A stretch of 64,000 bases of DNA, taken from NCBI GenBank assembly GCA_973895155.1, contig OZ316893.1, forward strand, positions 15,810,001 to 15,874,000. The letters are read 5' to 3'. Under the pieces are notes generated by a model. It did not search any database. It was given only the letters and a program-made list of their open reading frames with translations, and was not told where the DNA came from. The position numbers and the translations under genes were made by a program. This DNA comes from Marsupella aquatica (lineage: Eukaryota > Marchantiophyta). This document shows, in pieces, positions 1-12,665 of the stretch; position 1 is the first letter of the stretch; every line of letters starts with the position of its first letter.

Positions 1-2
1 TC

Positions 3-269
3 AAGAAGTTTGTCAAAGACGATGATCCCAACCGGGATCAGGTCTTGCGTCCGGACGCCATGCTGGTGGAGGACGCTGAGGAGTTTGAGGTGGAGACAAT
101 TCTAGACCACCGTTACAAACGCAAGTTGGGAAGGAAAATCTTAGAGTACTTGGTGAAGTGGGTTGGCTATGATCAGACCAAGAGTACTTGGGAACCGGAA
201 GAAAATTTGGGTAATGCCTCAAAGATCCTTGGAAGCTATTGTAAGCAAAGCGGCCTACCGCCATTGTGA
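3..269 (+). CDS. Ty3/gypsy integrase C-terminus with chromodomain (partial)
   Basis: This is the last part of a Pol polyprotein; the frame is open from the left edge of the window, so the 5' part lies outside. The chromodomain is visible from about nt 87: a FEVETILDHR opening strand, then YLVKWVGY and STWEPEENL, the three aromatic-cage and core segments of chromodomains fused to chromovirus integrases. In this family the domain directs integration towards particular chromatin. The stop at 267-269 is followed by a long terminal repeat, as expected for the 3' end of a gypsy element. The family assignment is secure; whether the upstream part is intact cannot be seen. Confidence 0.85.
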   Translation, partial: KKFVKDDDPNRDQVLRPDAMLVEDAEEFEVETILDHRYKRKLGRKILEYLVKWVGYDQTKSTWEPEENLGNASKILGSYCKQSGLPPL

Positions 270-383
270 ACTGGTACAGGCAGCTGTAGCTACCTTTGTG
301 AGTTGTATCCTAGTTTCACTCCTCTTGGCCTCTTAAGGATAAAGTCACATTGCGTGGGTGCTAGAGGTTGTTGGGCTCCCTTA

Positions 384-1082
384 TGGTCCAGGCGCGGGTT
401 CTCGGGGTTTGCGGGTGTTAACTCGCCCGCTTGCCAAATCTTGCCGAACGGCAGCCAAGCCGCGTTCAGTCTCCCAAGGGAGCTTGCGCTGGGGAGGCAA
501 GGCCAAGTAGGTGTGGAGGTTGAGTCCCAAGAGTGTCCGGCCCCTAGACCATCAGTGGGGCGAACCGGGAGTTGGTTGCTAGAGTCGGGGCCATTCTGGT
601 CCCGACGTGTTGGGACAAGCTTTAGGACAAGCTATGCTATTTGGGCCATGAGCATGTCCTGGGGTCAGGGCGGTCAGTTGGTGATGGATAGGTATGAGGG
701 GGAACCCGGGCCGCGCCCAAGGAAGGAGCTATTCTGGACAAACAGTGGACGTGGGTTCTGGTTTCGGCTTAGGGCATCGGGAGGACCTATTGCTGACCTA
801 TTTACCAACGTCTGTTGAGCTTGAGTTAGGATGCTAGACTTGGCAAGTTCTTGATCCTAAGGGGTTACTTACCGAGGTGCTTGGTTGCTTGTGCAGATAG
901 TGAGGACCGTTGAGTAGTGGTCGTGTAGGTGAGCAAGTGTGGCTGTATGGGAGGGGCCGCTGGTGGTGCAAGGGGCACTAGGGTGCTTGCTCAAGGTATT
1001 CCGTGGAGGCGTTCGGGCACTAGGGGCACTTAGGTGTGAGTGCTGGGATTGGTGAGGGCGCTGGGTGGCGAGGTCCACCACT
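384..1082 (+). mobile_element. 3' LTR of gypsy element (internally deleted copy)
   Basis: The block matches the LTRs at 43614-45087 (same strand) and 36270-37733 (opposite strand) over long stretches, for example the segment with GGGGCGAACCGGGAG. The junction near 396 joins sequence from the start of the LTR to sequence about 720 bp further in, so this copy has a large internal deletion. The 3' end CCACCACT at 1075-1082 is the same in all three copies. The exact 5' boundary is uncertain. Confidence 0.8.
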
Positions 1083-1083
1083 G

Positions 1084-1331
1084 TTTGTGATGTGGCAGTG
1101 TGACTATGTCTGGATGTATGTGACAAGCAATGTATGTTGTGTAGCGATGTGTGCGTGTTGGCATCGACCGTGGTTCGATTCTATTTAGACTATTGTGGGT
1201 TTTAGACACGTGTGGACATGAGTTCCACTTGTATTCCATTCTCTTGTGTTTGTGATGTGGTAGTGTGACTATGTCTGGATGTATGTGACAAGCGATCCCG
1301 CAAGCGATGTTTGTTGTGTAGCGATGTGTAT
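1084..1331. repeat. Imperfect direct duplication, about 165-bp offset
   Basis: The segment beginning TTTGTGATGTGG at 1084 recurs at 1249 with few differences and extends about 75-80 bp each time, ending in TGTTGTGTAGCGATGTGT. The second copy has a small insertion. No coding function is seen. Confidence 0.75.
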
Positions 1332-4300
1332 GCGCACAACAAACTTGATGGCTTGACAACAACTTCATAAATTGGCAATCCTGCAAGAGCCACCATACAA
1401 AATCAGGGGGGCCCAAATTAAAGGGGACAAGTACCAGCCCAAGGGACCAAAGGTTGACGCACTAATACCATAGAGGCCGGAACAAGGGACGAAGCTGGGC
1501 CCCAAAGGAGGAAAATACACAAGGAATTTAGACTCTACATCTGGACGAGCTTTAGAAAAACAAACTCAAACCTCACGATTTGTTCCAATTCTACTTACAA
1601 ACTCCACAATCACCTTACTGGAGAAATGGTGTTGAAGTAAAGCAGCAGCAAAGCCAGGAAGATTCTGTCAGATTTCCTTGACTGAATTGAATTGCGTCAT
1701 AGCTAGAGGCACATCCCCATGGTAAATCAGCCCAGTCCAATCAGCCCAGTCCACTTCTCCATCACAATGTAGTTACATGACATTATCTCACACCCTACTT
1801 GAAGGAAGTGATCAGCTAAGATGGTAACATTGATCTATGGCTCCTACAGCAGAAAGCCGAATGAGTCCATCATCTTATGTGCACAAAGTGATAGAGCAGG
1901 CCTTCTTTACATACAACATTCATTCCATATCCAACACTTTCAAGCTAAGCATAGTGAAGCTGACATCGGGATGACCTCAATGAAAAGCAAATGTTTCAAT
2001 ACCAAGAAATGTCATCAATGAAACTCCGGAAATTTGACTTTGTTTCTATGGGTTTCTAAACAAAGACATGTTGGTGGATGTGGGGAAGGCTTGGTTTCCT
2101 CAGTCCACCACCCAGTGCACCATAGACAACAGGGATTTTCTCTCCAATAATAAAATCTGCAGTCCAAAGAAAAACAAACTAGCCTCAGAGTGCCTACTCC
2201 TCAATAGATATTCAATTCATCTTTAAACCATAAAAGAACTAGCAAATTGCACATGGCTCCCCTGGCTCGGTGATAGAAATATACCATCCCTTGCTTTACA
2301 AGTCCTTTTTGTAGAGAGAATAAGTCAATTCATGCTCTTTGTTAATGCATGCATAAACACAACACAAGAGTGAACACCTAAAAACCAACAATAACAAATG
2401 TCAGCTGCATCTGGGTGCGAACAATTGTCATTGAGTCATTCATACAAACTTACTCAAGCTTCACTCCTCAGATCAATCTCCTGAACAATCGCCATTTGGA
2501 CACCAATGAGGAAATGTGGATGCCTTGCAATTGTTGCAGAGCCAAGCAATGATGCCATTGAAACTGCCTATACTTGACTCCATATGCGCAGCTTTTGTAA
2601 CAAAGACATGGTGTTGCATGTCTTAGTTCAAAAACGTTTATTCGGAAGGGCGGCAACTGATAGTGAACAGTGCTGCAGCGACTGTGACTATGGTGGTTGC
2701 CACCACGGTGGGCGTCTTGGGTTTACTGCTGGTTAGCCTTAGGCTGGATGGACAGGTTTATGCTGGGTGGGCAAGGAAGAGATGGGTTAGTTCCGTCAGG
2801 GAAGTTTTGGTTTATTTCAGTTGCCAAAAAGAGTTTTTTTTGTCTTAGAAGTCACCAAGCGGGAGACATTTTCACCAGATATGCTTGATGGGACCCCGGT
2901 AGCAAAACGTTTTAACGTGATGGGCCCCTATGAAAATTTTGTTACCTACTAGGACTTCTGGGAAATTTTTGTTGCCTACTGGGACCCCTCTAAAGGAGCA
3001 ATACAGGATGTTCTTCTAACTGGAAGAACTACACAGTTTTTGACCCCAGCTTACCACGTTGTTGTGCAGTTATGTTCTATAATCTACCAAGTCGCTCTGT
3101 TTGCAGTCAGGGTCACCCTTTGCAATTTTTTGAGTTTACTAACGCAGTCTTTTGCTGTTGTTTGGTGAAGACATTATGGTTTATGTCTTCAAATCAATTA
3201 GGGTTTGGTAGTGGCACTTTCATCTTGCCGGTTTTAGGGGCAATCATTGTTTTGTAGTGGATTTTGGTATTTTTAGGATACAGGCTGAGGCGATCGCAAT
3301 GATGATTTCTTGTGGGCTTAATTAACTAGGCTTTTGATTATTGCTTAGTGATGACAGTCGTGAGTTTTTGGAGGCTGTTGCAATCTATTTCATGAATGAG
3401 ATTTGTTGATCATGGCATGCTACATGATGCTGGGAAAACACCACGTTTGGTTGAATGTCGGGTTTTCTAGAATTGTTAACTTTGTTTATGTGTGGAGTAC
3501 TTTCTTCCCCCTCTTGCTCTTCATCATCTCCAGCTATTCAAACATTCTCTTGTTGTCCATAAATTTGGGCCATTTGGATTTCTTGGCAGGTTTGTTGGGC
3601 TCTCCATGCTATTTGGACTTTCCCTTCTTCTCGATCAATCTAATGCATTTTGAAAAAGTTCCAAAAATAGCAGGGATTATAGAATGCTTTGCATCCTGAG
3701 ATTACTGCCTAGTAAATAATAAGACAAATTATCCAGAGTAGTATGCTATGCTGTGAGCTGACTAGGATCATGTTTTGATAAATGAATAGTCATGAACATT
3801 TGATCCCCATATTGTTGTATTAAATTAGAAATCCTGCTATTTCACCTATCTTTATGTCACCAGTAACGTTTGCACCTAACTAAGTTGTATCACGTCGGAC
3901 GTGCTCTTAGATGCAAACTCCTTTCTACTATACATGCACCGATAGTCATACCAAGAAAACTTTAGAAACATAGTTAAAAGACCGTGGGTAGCTTGTATGA
4001 AAGTAAAATTAATGAAAACCTAGGTACAATGAATATTCAAACTAGAAGACATCAACTCTATTGTCTTCACTTTAAGTTACATCCCACTTTGGACTACCCT
4101 GACCACTATTCAATGGTAATTCCTATCGTGTATTGACTGTCCAAGGTTGGGTCTCATTTCTGATAGTGCTATTAGTGATTCAGGCACCGTTCACCATAAA
4201 ATTCACAATAGTTGATGGTCACACTATCAAGCAAAAACTTGTTATAGCCTGAACTAGACAAGAACTTATGACACAAAAGTGTCAGAGGGTCCTAGTTGGT

Positions 4301-6766
4301 AACATTACTTTTAAAGGTTAACAATACTATAAAAGGGTCCTATCAGATAAAAAACTGCCAGGTCCCATCAAGCAGATACCTCCATGGTGGTGTGGTAAAG
4401 AGAGAAGTGGGCCCTAGGTGGACCCACTTAGGAGTCATAAATGAGTTCTCCATGAAACTTTGTCCACTCGTCCAGAATTTTGGATGATGTCACAGCAACT
4501 ACAGTCAAGGAGAGGGTGGCAGGGACACGGGAGCGGCGGGGGAGCTGGTGCAGGCTTTTTGTCTTTGAAATATTACAAAAATTCACATTAAGAAGTGTAA
4601 ACTGCACACTATGTCTCGGCAGCTCGCCAATGGAGACAGCCCTGTGGATCAAACAGCGTCGGCGTGCAGAGGTAAAAGTCAGAAAGAGGCTCCGGCCAGA
4701 ATGCCAGATGTCATAGCGTGCCAGGAGACGAAGTCATAAGAGACGTAAAGGCTCCTCCTTCCAATTCAACTGAAAAGTCTCGAAAAGAGGGAACAGCGCC
4801 AGGCACTCTGGAGTCTGGGAGATAAAGCCGTAGCGCTGCAGTCAGGTTTCAGACTGGACTACTGGAGCTCAGAAGTGAAACTCGGGGCCCACCATGTTCC
4901 TGGGTCTACAGCATCACAGCATTGCTCGCTACCAACAAGATGGTCGAATGAGTTGGTAGGTGGGGGACGGGGACTAGCGAGGGGATTTTGACAGTGAGGG
5001 CCAGCTTAGAATGTTCGTATTTCACTTCGCAATTGAAAGTCATTAAAAAACAATTGAGGATGAAAACTATTTTAGAATGTGCATGTTCTGCTTTTCACTT
5101 CACTGTTTCACCCAACGCCATCCGGCTCAAAGGTCTCAAATGTTCGATTGGCGGGAGGTATGTCCCGTGACAGAGGATCAGGATTGTACCGTGTTTGTGA
5201 TGAAATTGGTAACCGGAGTTTTACTTCTCCTTAGTCACGAGGTACCAAGGACTAAAGGAGTCAAGGAGCAAGGAAACTGGCAGGGCTGCTCGTGAGGGAG
5301 GGAAGGGATGTCAGGGAAGGAATAAAGAATACACTTGTCCAAGAATCTAGGGGCCTACGAGTACAAGTACAAAACCAAGGGCAAATGCATTAACATCTTT
5401 GATCTTCGTCCGCCGAGCATACTCTTGTGTACCTATCTACCGTTCCTAATACTTGGAGCTATTTGCTCCATACCATCATTCGCTACCCTATGGAAACTCC
5501 CAGCAAACGAGACTACGAGCCTAAAAATCCGTATTTCTGCTGTCCTGTCCTCACATCCGATCCGAACCAAAGTTTATAGGTCTGAGGCAACGAAATGTCA
5601 GAGTCTACCCCTCTTACTGTGAGGGAATTCCAAGAAAAGAAGCCTCTACATGCCAAAAGGGAAGCTCGGCTGGACAGAACTTTGGCACCGGTGTCCGCAC
5701 GCGCTCAGTGGTTTACTACTGTGACCCCCACACCAGCACATCAGGTTCCAATTTCTTTTGCAACTTATCTTGCGATCCTTGAAGAGTAGTTGTCATTATT
5801 CTGTAGATTCTGAGCTGCCTCCGATTATGGAGACATTGAAGGAGTGAACATTTTCGGAGCATTTTCGTGTCAGTCGACGAGCGTTTCAGTCAGTACCCTG
5901 ATATCATGATTTCCTATTATCTGGAGGACTTGTCTACCGGAGGCTCTTCGGATCTGCACTGATACCTTGACCTCTGTTAGGTGACAGTTCTGGCGTGTTG
6001 GGCTCGGTGCTGCGGGAGTATTCTGTCCTAGTTGCTGAGCTCACGAATGAATGTTCTAACTATCGTTGGGAGCCGTGTGAACTCTCAAATTAATTACACG
6101 ACTGAACTCTTATGGGGCTCGTCATTGGTCTTTCTACAGGGTCGGGAACTCCCCTTACGTTGACACGGGCAAACTGGTGACTTGGAACATTCGGCTGAGA
6201 TCTCTTCCAATTGTGGATCCATCTCCGCAGGACTGTCAAGTCAACGCTTCAGTTCCATGCCCTGTAATCCTTGGACCCGTGATCCTTTAGCACCAGCCGA
6301 ATTCAAAGGGGTTAACTATTCAACACGTGGTACGAGAAACGCATGATGCAGTCAAACATCGGTCGGGACATCGGTATGGAGAGTGACACTGTGAATCGAA
6401 GATATGAATCGACTAGGTTCGATTTGACATTGACGATGTCTCTTATTTCAGAAACAAGACTTTCCTCTCAAACGAGACGATCTTTCCTGTATCTGCTGTA
6501 GCAATGAAACTATCAGTCCATTTGAGGTCGTTAGCAAGATCCTGTAAATCCATCCAGGAGTAGATTGGGGATGGGTTGTCCATAGTCCTTCGCATGTTCT
6601 GTCTCGTCAATTCGTCGCTTTTTCTGTCACCAGTTTTTATCACCTTACACGCCTCAATGCACTAGAAAAATGTCCTCAAACCTATTTTCTGTGTTGTTTC
6701 TTCACAGAAATAGTCTTTGGATTCTGTCTGTGCTAGGGCGAACGGAACCTAGTAGACTCGCAGTCC
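1332..6766. other. Intergenic region without a supported gene
   Basis: Several ORFs of 60-98 codons occur on both strands, but none shows a recognisable domain, a consistent frame or a splice structure. Composition alternates between AT-rich and moderate GC. I see no RNA gene and no clear terminal repeats. Small exons of unrecognised genes cannot be excluded. Confidence 0.5.
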
Positions 6767-6774
6767 TTTATATA
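6767..6774 (+). promoter_or_regulatory. Candidate TATA box of the GRAS gene
   Basis: TTTATATA lies 66 bp before the first in-frame ATG (6840) and about 195 bp before the second good candidate (6969). The spacing suits a transcription start near 6800 with a very short leader, or a leader of about 170 nt if the second ATG is used. Confidence 0.45.
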
Positions 6775-6839
6775 CCGTGAGAATTCTTTCGATTAGCATA
6801 GCAATGTTTGCAAATATGTCAAAGGTGCTTTTGTGAGTG

Positions 6840-9011
6840 ATGCATTGTAGAACTTTTACCGCGTCGTGCGGACGGGAAGTTGGACCTAGGTCGAGGGACA
6901 CACCAAAGTGTTCAACTGACAGAGAACTAAGCGTTGGCGGTTTGAGCAAAATCCAATCGGAGTCAATTATGGCAACATTGATGGATGAATGTGCGGGTAT
7001 GGAGTATTTCATGCCTTCCGTTGATGCCATGACGCGCGGCTCCGTCCTTGCTGGTTTCTGTGAGCACGTTCCTGATCTGAGATCCTTAATGTCGGGCAGG
7101 GGAACTTCCTCAGTATGCGGCAACGCTGTATTTGCTGCTACCCATACAACGCGTGAATGTAAAGAAGAGCCACTTTCTGGTAGTGGTCGTAGCGGCACAT
7201 CATCACAGAGTTTTACTCATCAAGAACGAGCAATGCGGGACCTGGAGCGAACAGTCATAGGCAATGAAGTGAAATGGACTTGCACGATGGCCCCAACAAC
7301 TCCGAAAGGCTCAGAGATGCCACTGCATTGTCTTTCAGAAGACTCTGTGGAGCCTAGTTGTGCTGGTGGTGCTTTTGACCATATGACCGATAGCCCAACG
7401 AGTACATTGACAGCCGACTCCGAACGTGATCATTTCTGTGGTTCCATTTCTAAATATGGTTTGGATACTTTCCAATATGCAAGGCTTCAATGTCAAACAG
7501 TCGACAAAAACCATCTGGACGTTGCAGGACGTCTCCTATCAGATGGATACTCACTCTTTGACCTCGAACCGAGCAATTTATTTCCCATGATATCGCCTGA
7601 CTTTGAGGCGGCGGAGGATTGCAACAGCTCTGGGTCTTCTGCTTCTGACCTTCGGTGGTCTTCGAGAGAGCTGGCTGCCGTCGACGGTATTGTTTTCCAG
7701 GAGCCGTGTGATATTTTGGGTCCGGTGCCCATCTTGCAGGCAGAGCAGATGCAATGTTTTGTGCCTAGTATGCACGACAGTCTCGAAACTGTCGCCGCAA
7801 ACCAGATTTCAGGTTCAACCTTAGTAGGGGGACCTGTGGAAGAGAATTTGTCGACTGACATAGTCGAGGACAAAGAGGAGCGAGGTGTGGAGCTCGTACA
7901 AACATTAGTGGCTTGCGCTCAGGCCATATCGGGAGGGGAGCTGGGTGCTGCACAGCAGCATGTGAGGCGACTGTGCCACTTAATTTCGCCCAAAGGCAGC
8001 TCCATGGAGCGAGTAGCTACCTACTTCACGAGGGCTCTCTCAGCTCGGCTGGACAGTGAGCTGCTAGGTTATCAAGGCTGCGACATCGACTCCTACGTGG
8101 AGTCCTCAATTGTTGAGCAGAAATTGATAGCTTATCGGAACTTTTACTCATCGTGTCCATACCTAATTGTCACCCACTTCACTGCCAATCAGGCAATTCT
8201 CGAAGCTTTTGAAGGAGAGGAAAAGGTTCACATTGTGGACCTGGATATCAAACAAGGTCTACAGTGGCCTTCTTTGATACAAGCGCTATCCGAGCGCCCA
8301 ATGGGTCCCCCACAACTGCGTGTTACGGGCGTTGCGGGGGACACTCTGGACATGAAGAGTTTGATTGCAACGAAGAAGCGCCTTCTCGATTTTGCTGACA
8401 TCTTCAACGTCCCACTCGAGTTCACTGTCATTAAGCAGAATTTGGAGAGCTTAGAACCTTGGATGTTGGGGATCAGAGATAACGAGGCACTGGCTGTGAA
8501 TTGTGTGAGCTCTCTTCATCAACTCGTTGGACATCCCAGAGTGTCCATTAACAGCTTCCTGCTAATGATCCACAAACTGGAGCCGTCTGTTTTCACCATC
8601 GTTGAAGAGGATGCTGATCATGATCAAGAGTTCTTGCCACGCTTCATGAATGCATTGCATTACTACTCTTCCATGTTCGACTCCCTAGCAGCCAGCTGCA
8701 GCTCGCTAGACGAGAGGGAGAGCGTGGAGCGACTGCTTCTGGGGAGGGACATGATGGACATCGTTGGCCGGGAAGGACAGGAACGCTTGGCGAGGCACCA
8801 AACAGCTGACGTCTGGATCAGGCGCATGACACAGTTGGGATTCCGTCTTCGTCCCCTGAGTTCGCGTTCAATCATTCAAGCTAATTGTCTGCTCAATATG
8901 TATCCTGAGTCCAAGTACTGCCTCATCAGTCAGGAGTCGTTCCTCTCCATTGGCTGGCAAGACAAGCCTCTATATTATGTCTCGAGCTGGTGTTTAAGCA
9001 ACAATTTTTGA
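6840..9011 (+). CDS. GRAS-family transcriptional regulator (SCARECROW-like)
   Basis: This is a single-exon gene of about 723 codons, the only convincing ordinary host gene here. The N-terminal half (about 340 residues) is variable and rich in Ser, Asp and Glu, as in most GRAS proteins. The GRAS domain fills the C-terminal half. The leucine-rich segment starts near 7885 (LVQTLVACAQAISGG). The VHIID-type core reads VHIVDLDIKQGLQWP near 8230, followed by RPMGPPQLRVTGV. A PFYRE-like region follows, with an ERLARHQT-type stretch in RESVERL...GREGQERL, and the SAW-like end includes SIGWQDKPLYYVSSW. GRAS proteins act in the nucleus as cofactors or DNA-associated regulators in development and hormone signalling. 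The core looks closest to SCR/SCL types by eye, but the subfamily needs a tree. The start is uncertain: ATG 6840 gives the longest frame, and ATG 6969 (MATLMDEC) is an alternative. Confidence 0.9.
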   Translation: MHCRTFTASCGREVGPRSRDTPKCSTDRELSVGGLSKIQSESIMATLMDECAGMEYFMPSVDAMTRGSVLAGFCEHVPDLRSLMSGRGTSSVCGNAVFAATHTTRECKEEPLSGSGRSGTSSQSFTHQERAMRDLERTVIGNEVKWTCTMAPTTPKGSEMPLHCLSEDSVEPSCAGGAFDHMTDSPTSTLTADSERDHFCGSISKYGLDTFQYARLQCQTVDKNHLDVAGRLLSDGYSLFDLEPSNLFPMISPDFEAAEDCNSSGSSASDLRWSSRELAAVDGIVFQEPCDILGPVPILQAEQMQCFVPSMHDSLETVAANQISGSTLVGGPVEENLSTDIVEDKEERGVELVQTLVACAQAISGGELGAAQQHVRRLCHLISPKGSSMERVATYFTRALSARLDSELLGYQGCDIDSYVESSIVEQKLIAYRNFYSSCPYLIVTHFTANQAILEAFEGEEKVHIVDLDIKQGLQWPSLIQALSERPMGPPQLRVTGVAGDTLDMKSLIATKKRLLDFADIFNVPLEFTVIKQNLESLEPWMLGIRDNEALAVNCVSSLHQLVGHPRVSINSFLLMIHKLEPSVFTIVEEDADHDQEFLPRFMNALHYYSSMFDSLAASCSSLDERESVERLLLGRDMMDIVGREGQERLARHQTADVWIRRMTQLGFRLRPLSSRSIIQANCLLNMYPESKYCLISQESFLSIGWQDKPLYYVSSWCLSNNF

Positions 9012-10890
9012 ACAAATTTGGCTGCTGGACATGTCGGTCGATAATGTTTGACTGCATTTGTGGTTACTTTGTCCGCTAGCGTGCGGCCTGGCTAATACAA
9101 GCTTAAGAAGAGTTCAAAGCTCGAATGCACTTGGATTGCATTATTGTCTGTCTTGAAGTTTGCATCGCGCAGTTATGAATTCGTTTATCTAGAACGCGAG
9201 CTCAACGGCACGCTTACTGATTCCTTTGCACGACTTACCATTCTTTCGATCCTTCACGTCGCCCTTTCCATGTTTAGGACTTCGCGAAAAGTTCCAGAGT
9301 CGTAGAGGGCTTAGTTGTGACATGGAGATCCTCACATGAATTAGTTTGAATTAGTTTGCCTGCAATTAGATGAGGTAGGGCTCTGAAATTAGTGGGCTCT
9401 CTAAACTACTTATTGTTTGGGAAGCTGTAGCCACAGTAAGTAGCATTCGGTATGGTATTGGCGTAAATGTTTTCAACCTGGAATTAAATTAAAGTATGTC
9501 AGAAACCTCATATCAATTCTTGTGTATACATGTTTGCCATGGATTAGATGGGCACGAGGATCACACAACGTCCCATCTGGGACTACCATTGATCTGCGGG
9601 GTCGAGAAAGGCAATGTTCTGATAATTGGTAGCACATGATCTACCGTAGTTATGTTAGTGGTAATAGAGTTTTTTGCATATACACATCATTCCGACAGCT
9701 CGATCAATAAGGAAAACCCCTTCTGGAGTTTTCTGAATGATCTTAAGCGAGATGACTGTTTGAGAAGCCCTTGACAAAGCACTTCCCGCTAGCCTGGTAG
9801 GATGAGACATTCCCAATTCAAAATGGACACCGTACTCCATGAGCATTGTACAGCGCACAAGAACCAGGGATGTCGAATACACGTCTTCATGTCGTTCAGT
9901 TCGGACAGGTCGACACAACTCCTGATATATAGGTTGCTGGATGACTGGATGATTGCTACCCATAACACGGTCCAGAAGCAAGAAAACAGGCGTCTTATAT
10001 ACATCTCATTGCCAACTTGCCCACGATCCAGCAAAGGGTGTAAACTTTTTGCGACAAAATAGATGATCGTCAAATTAACTGCAGAAGGATCGTTTAGTAT
10101 TCCTATCACTTAAATGTTTCAGAGATGCGTCCAAGGCTAGTTTAGAGGTGATTTTTCAGTTCAATAAAAAGTCGAATGAGTCAATAATTGCTTTCAAAGT
10201 GAAGCCTCGCTTTGGCCGTACCTGTCGTAGGTTTTGCCTCCCTCTCCCTTGTTTCGATACGATGTGGGCGCTGTGCAAGAAACAGTTCTTCATGTCTACA
10301 AATGGGAGGGAGACGAGTTTCAATCTGTCCACAAACACGACGTGAGACATGAAGTGCTCCGACTAAGCGGGAACTGGATGAAATCTTGAATGACGTGATA
10401 TCGTACCACTTCTATGGTAAGCCGTAAAAGTCAGTAGAGGCTGGTTGTAACCCCTGAAAGAACTCAACACCATATGCAGACTCTGTCGAGGCAAAAAACG
10501 ATTCTTGCTGTTATGGTAGAGAGTGGAGTGCACGAAATGAACTTCTAGAATATAACGTGAACTACTGTGTTGATTAATGCATCGGACTGATAGAAGAAAA
10601 ACTTGATACCAGACATTTGGACACAGTCAACTTTTGTTCATGCCACTGACATGAAGAGTTTTTAATTCATTGTTTGGGACGAAGAACAATGATTTTTACT
10701 CTCTTAGATCACATCGATCTCTTTTTGAACATTGTAACACTAACTGATTGTAGTCTCTGGAGCTCTGTCGTACTCCTGAACTCAACCTCGGATTATCTTT
10801 ACCCAAGTGCCTCAGCTGTTTTTGAACATGAGTCAGAGGTGGCAGAACGAAAAACGCAGCTCACCTAAATAATCTCCTCACCAGTCAATC
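9012..10890. other. Region 3' of the GRAS gene without a supported gene
   Basis: Short ORFs on both strands overlap one another and carry no recognisable domain. The first few hundred bases probably include the GRAS 3' untranslated region, but I cannot place a polyadenylation site with confidence. Confidence 0.5.
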
Positions 10891-11088
10891 ATTCCAAACT
10901 CCTGGAGCAACACAACCATCTGACTCGATCCGTGAAGTGAAGCCAAAAGATTTCTTCGTGCGTAGCCACGGGGTAACGTTCATGAGAAAATTCCAAACTC
11001 CTGGAGCAACACAACCGTCTGACTCGATCCGTGAAGTGAAGCCAAAAGCTTTCTTCGTGCCTAGCCACGGGGTAACGTTCATGAGAAT
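10891..11088. repeat. Tandem duplication, two 99-bp units
   Basis: The unit starting ATTCCAAACTCCTGGAGC at 10891 repeats at 10990 with only a few substitutions (for example GATTTC versus GCTTTC) and ends GTTCATGAGAA both times. The high identity implies a recent event. ORFs crossing it are open only because the unit length is a multiple of three. Confidence 0.9.
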
Positions 11089-12075
11089 TGTTGCGGAAAT
11101 CTTTTTTGAGGGGGTTGTTGACTCTAGGGAGTATGTGAAACGGCAATCGGCACTCGTTGGAAAGGATCCCCAAGTGTGATAATAGTACTTTAGCTGTTAA
11201 AAAGAATGTAAGGACGCTTGAGTACCTATATAGGAGCAACTAGATAAGCACCACAATGCGCCACTTCCACGGCAATGACGCTCATGATGATGGGCCTGGG
11301 GACCCACTTCACAGTAGGCCCTGGAGTGATTGATCGAGGCACGACGATGAGAAAAAGTGTAAGGACAAAGAGTGAGAGACGGAGTACCATCAACATCGAG
11401 CGCAGGTCGAAAGTCAATAAGTTCAATGGATGAGTGGTGGTAAAATGAGACTTCGCTGGGCAATTCCTCTTTGGAGGATCCCCCTGATCTATCTGGTTTG
11501 TTTTACTCATCAATAAAGTCTACCGTTCAAGAGTAGAATTAAAAAGTTGGTCAATTAAAATGCTCCATGGAAGCCCTGGGACCAGCGCCTACGACACGAT
11601 AGGAGTACTTGAGTGCGTTGGCGACGATGAATCTAATCGTCATCGAGACCCTGGGACCAGATGCGTCGATACGGCAGGAATGAATGAGGAGGAAGTACCG
11701 CATGTGAAAGGTTTTTGGGGGCTGCTAAAGTGCTGACTTCAGATTTGAGTCAGCTCACCGAAAGCAATGATCAAGTTGGTTTGTGACAGTTGACGCCGCC
11801 TCGAGACTGAGAAAGCATAACTGGATGCCTTTTTGCATGATCCTGGGCATTATTTCCTGGTCAATTATGGACAATGAAAAGGGCCATACCGTACTGAGCA
11901 AGTATAGCAAAATAATGGTGTGATTGACTCCTGGGATTATGTGCCCCGGCACTTGGCCCTTTTGAGACTGACCTCTGGCTTGACACTAAGGTGACCATGC
12001 TAAAAACGAATTCGCATTGTACCTAGAGGAAACTTGGCATTGGACAAGAGTATCATACTTGAAGCTGCTATATGT

Positions 12076-12510
12076 TGAATCCAACTCTCATGTTTTGTCT
12101 GTCTTATTCATATTTGTGTATCATGAATTTTTATTTGAATGTACCTTAACAAGGGGCATCCTTTGTATCACATAGACTTTTAATTCGTTTTTGAACCCCT
12201 TTAAATTTTTGGTATTCTATAGTGTTTTGAATTTATTTTGGCAGCCCCCTTAATTTGTAAACTTTGTTAAGTCTTAGAGAGAAACTAAGGTGAATCCAAC
12301 TCTCATGTTTTGTCTTATTCATATTTGTGTATCATGAATTTTTATTTGAATGTACCTTAACAAGGGGCATCCTTTGTATCACATAGACTTTTCATTCATT
12401 TTTGGACCCCTTTAAATTTTTGGTATTTTATAGTGTTTTGAATTTATTTTTCCAGCCCCCTTAATTTGTATAATTTGTAAACTTTGTTAAGTCTTAGAGA
12501 GAAACTAAGG
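12076..12510. repeat. Tandem duplication, two units of about 215-220 bp
   Basis: The AT-rich unit begins TGAATCCAACTCTCATG at 12076 and again at 12291, and ends GAGAGAAACTAAGG before each following boundary. Differences are small indels, such as an extra GTCT in copy 1 and extra TATAATTTG in copy 2. Confidence 0.9.
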
Positions 12511-12665
12511 GTTTCATTTTCTACCGCTTTTAAGTATACTCATGAGTGAGAGGAATGATTCTAAGAAATGTCAGCACATCCTGTCTTAAGCTCCCCTTGT
12601 GACTTTCTTTCCTAAGTTTATGGTTTTTATTGAATAAGAGTCATTAATAAGACACACTGAAATAA

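Noticed and set aside
303-818. 171-codon ORF on the plus strand
   Set aside because: It lies in the LTR, has no domain, and is broken or shifted in the other two LTR copies.
5335-5789. Two overlapping plus-strand ORFs (95 and 64 codons)
   Set aside because: No domain, no splice sites linking them, and composition like the surrounding intergenic DNA.
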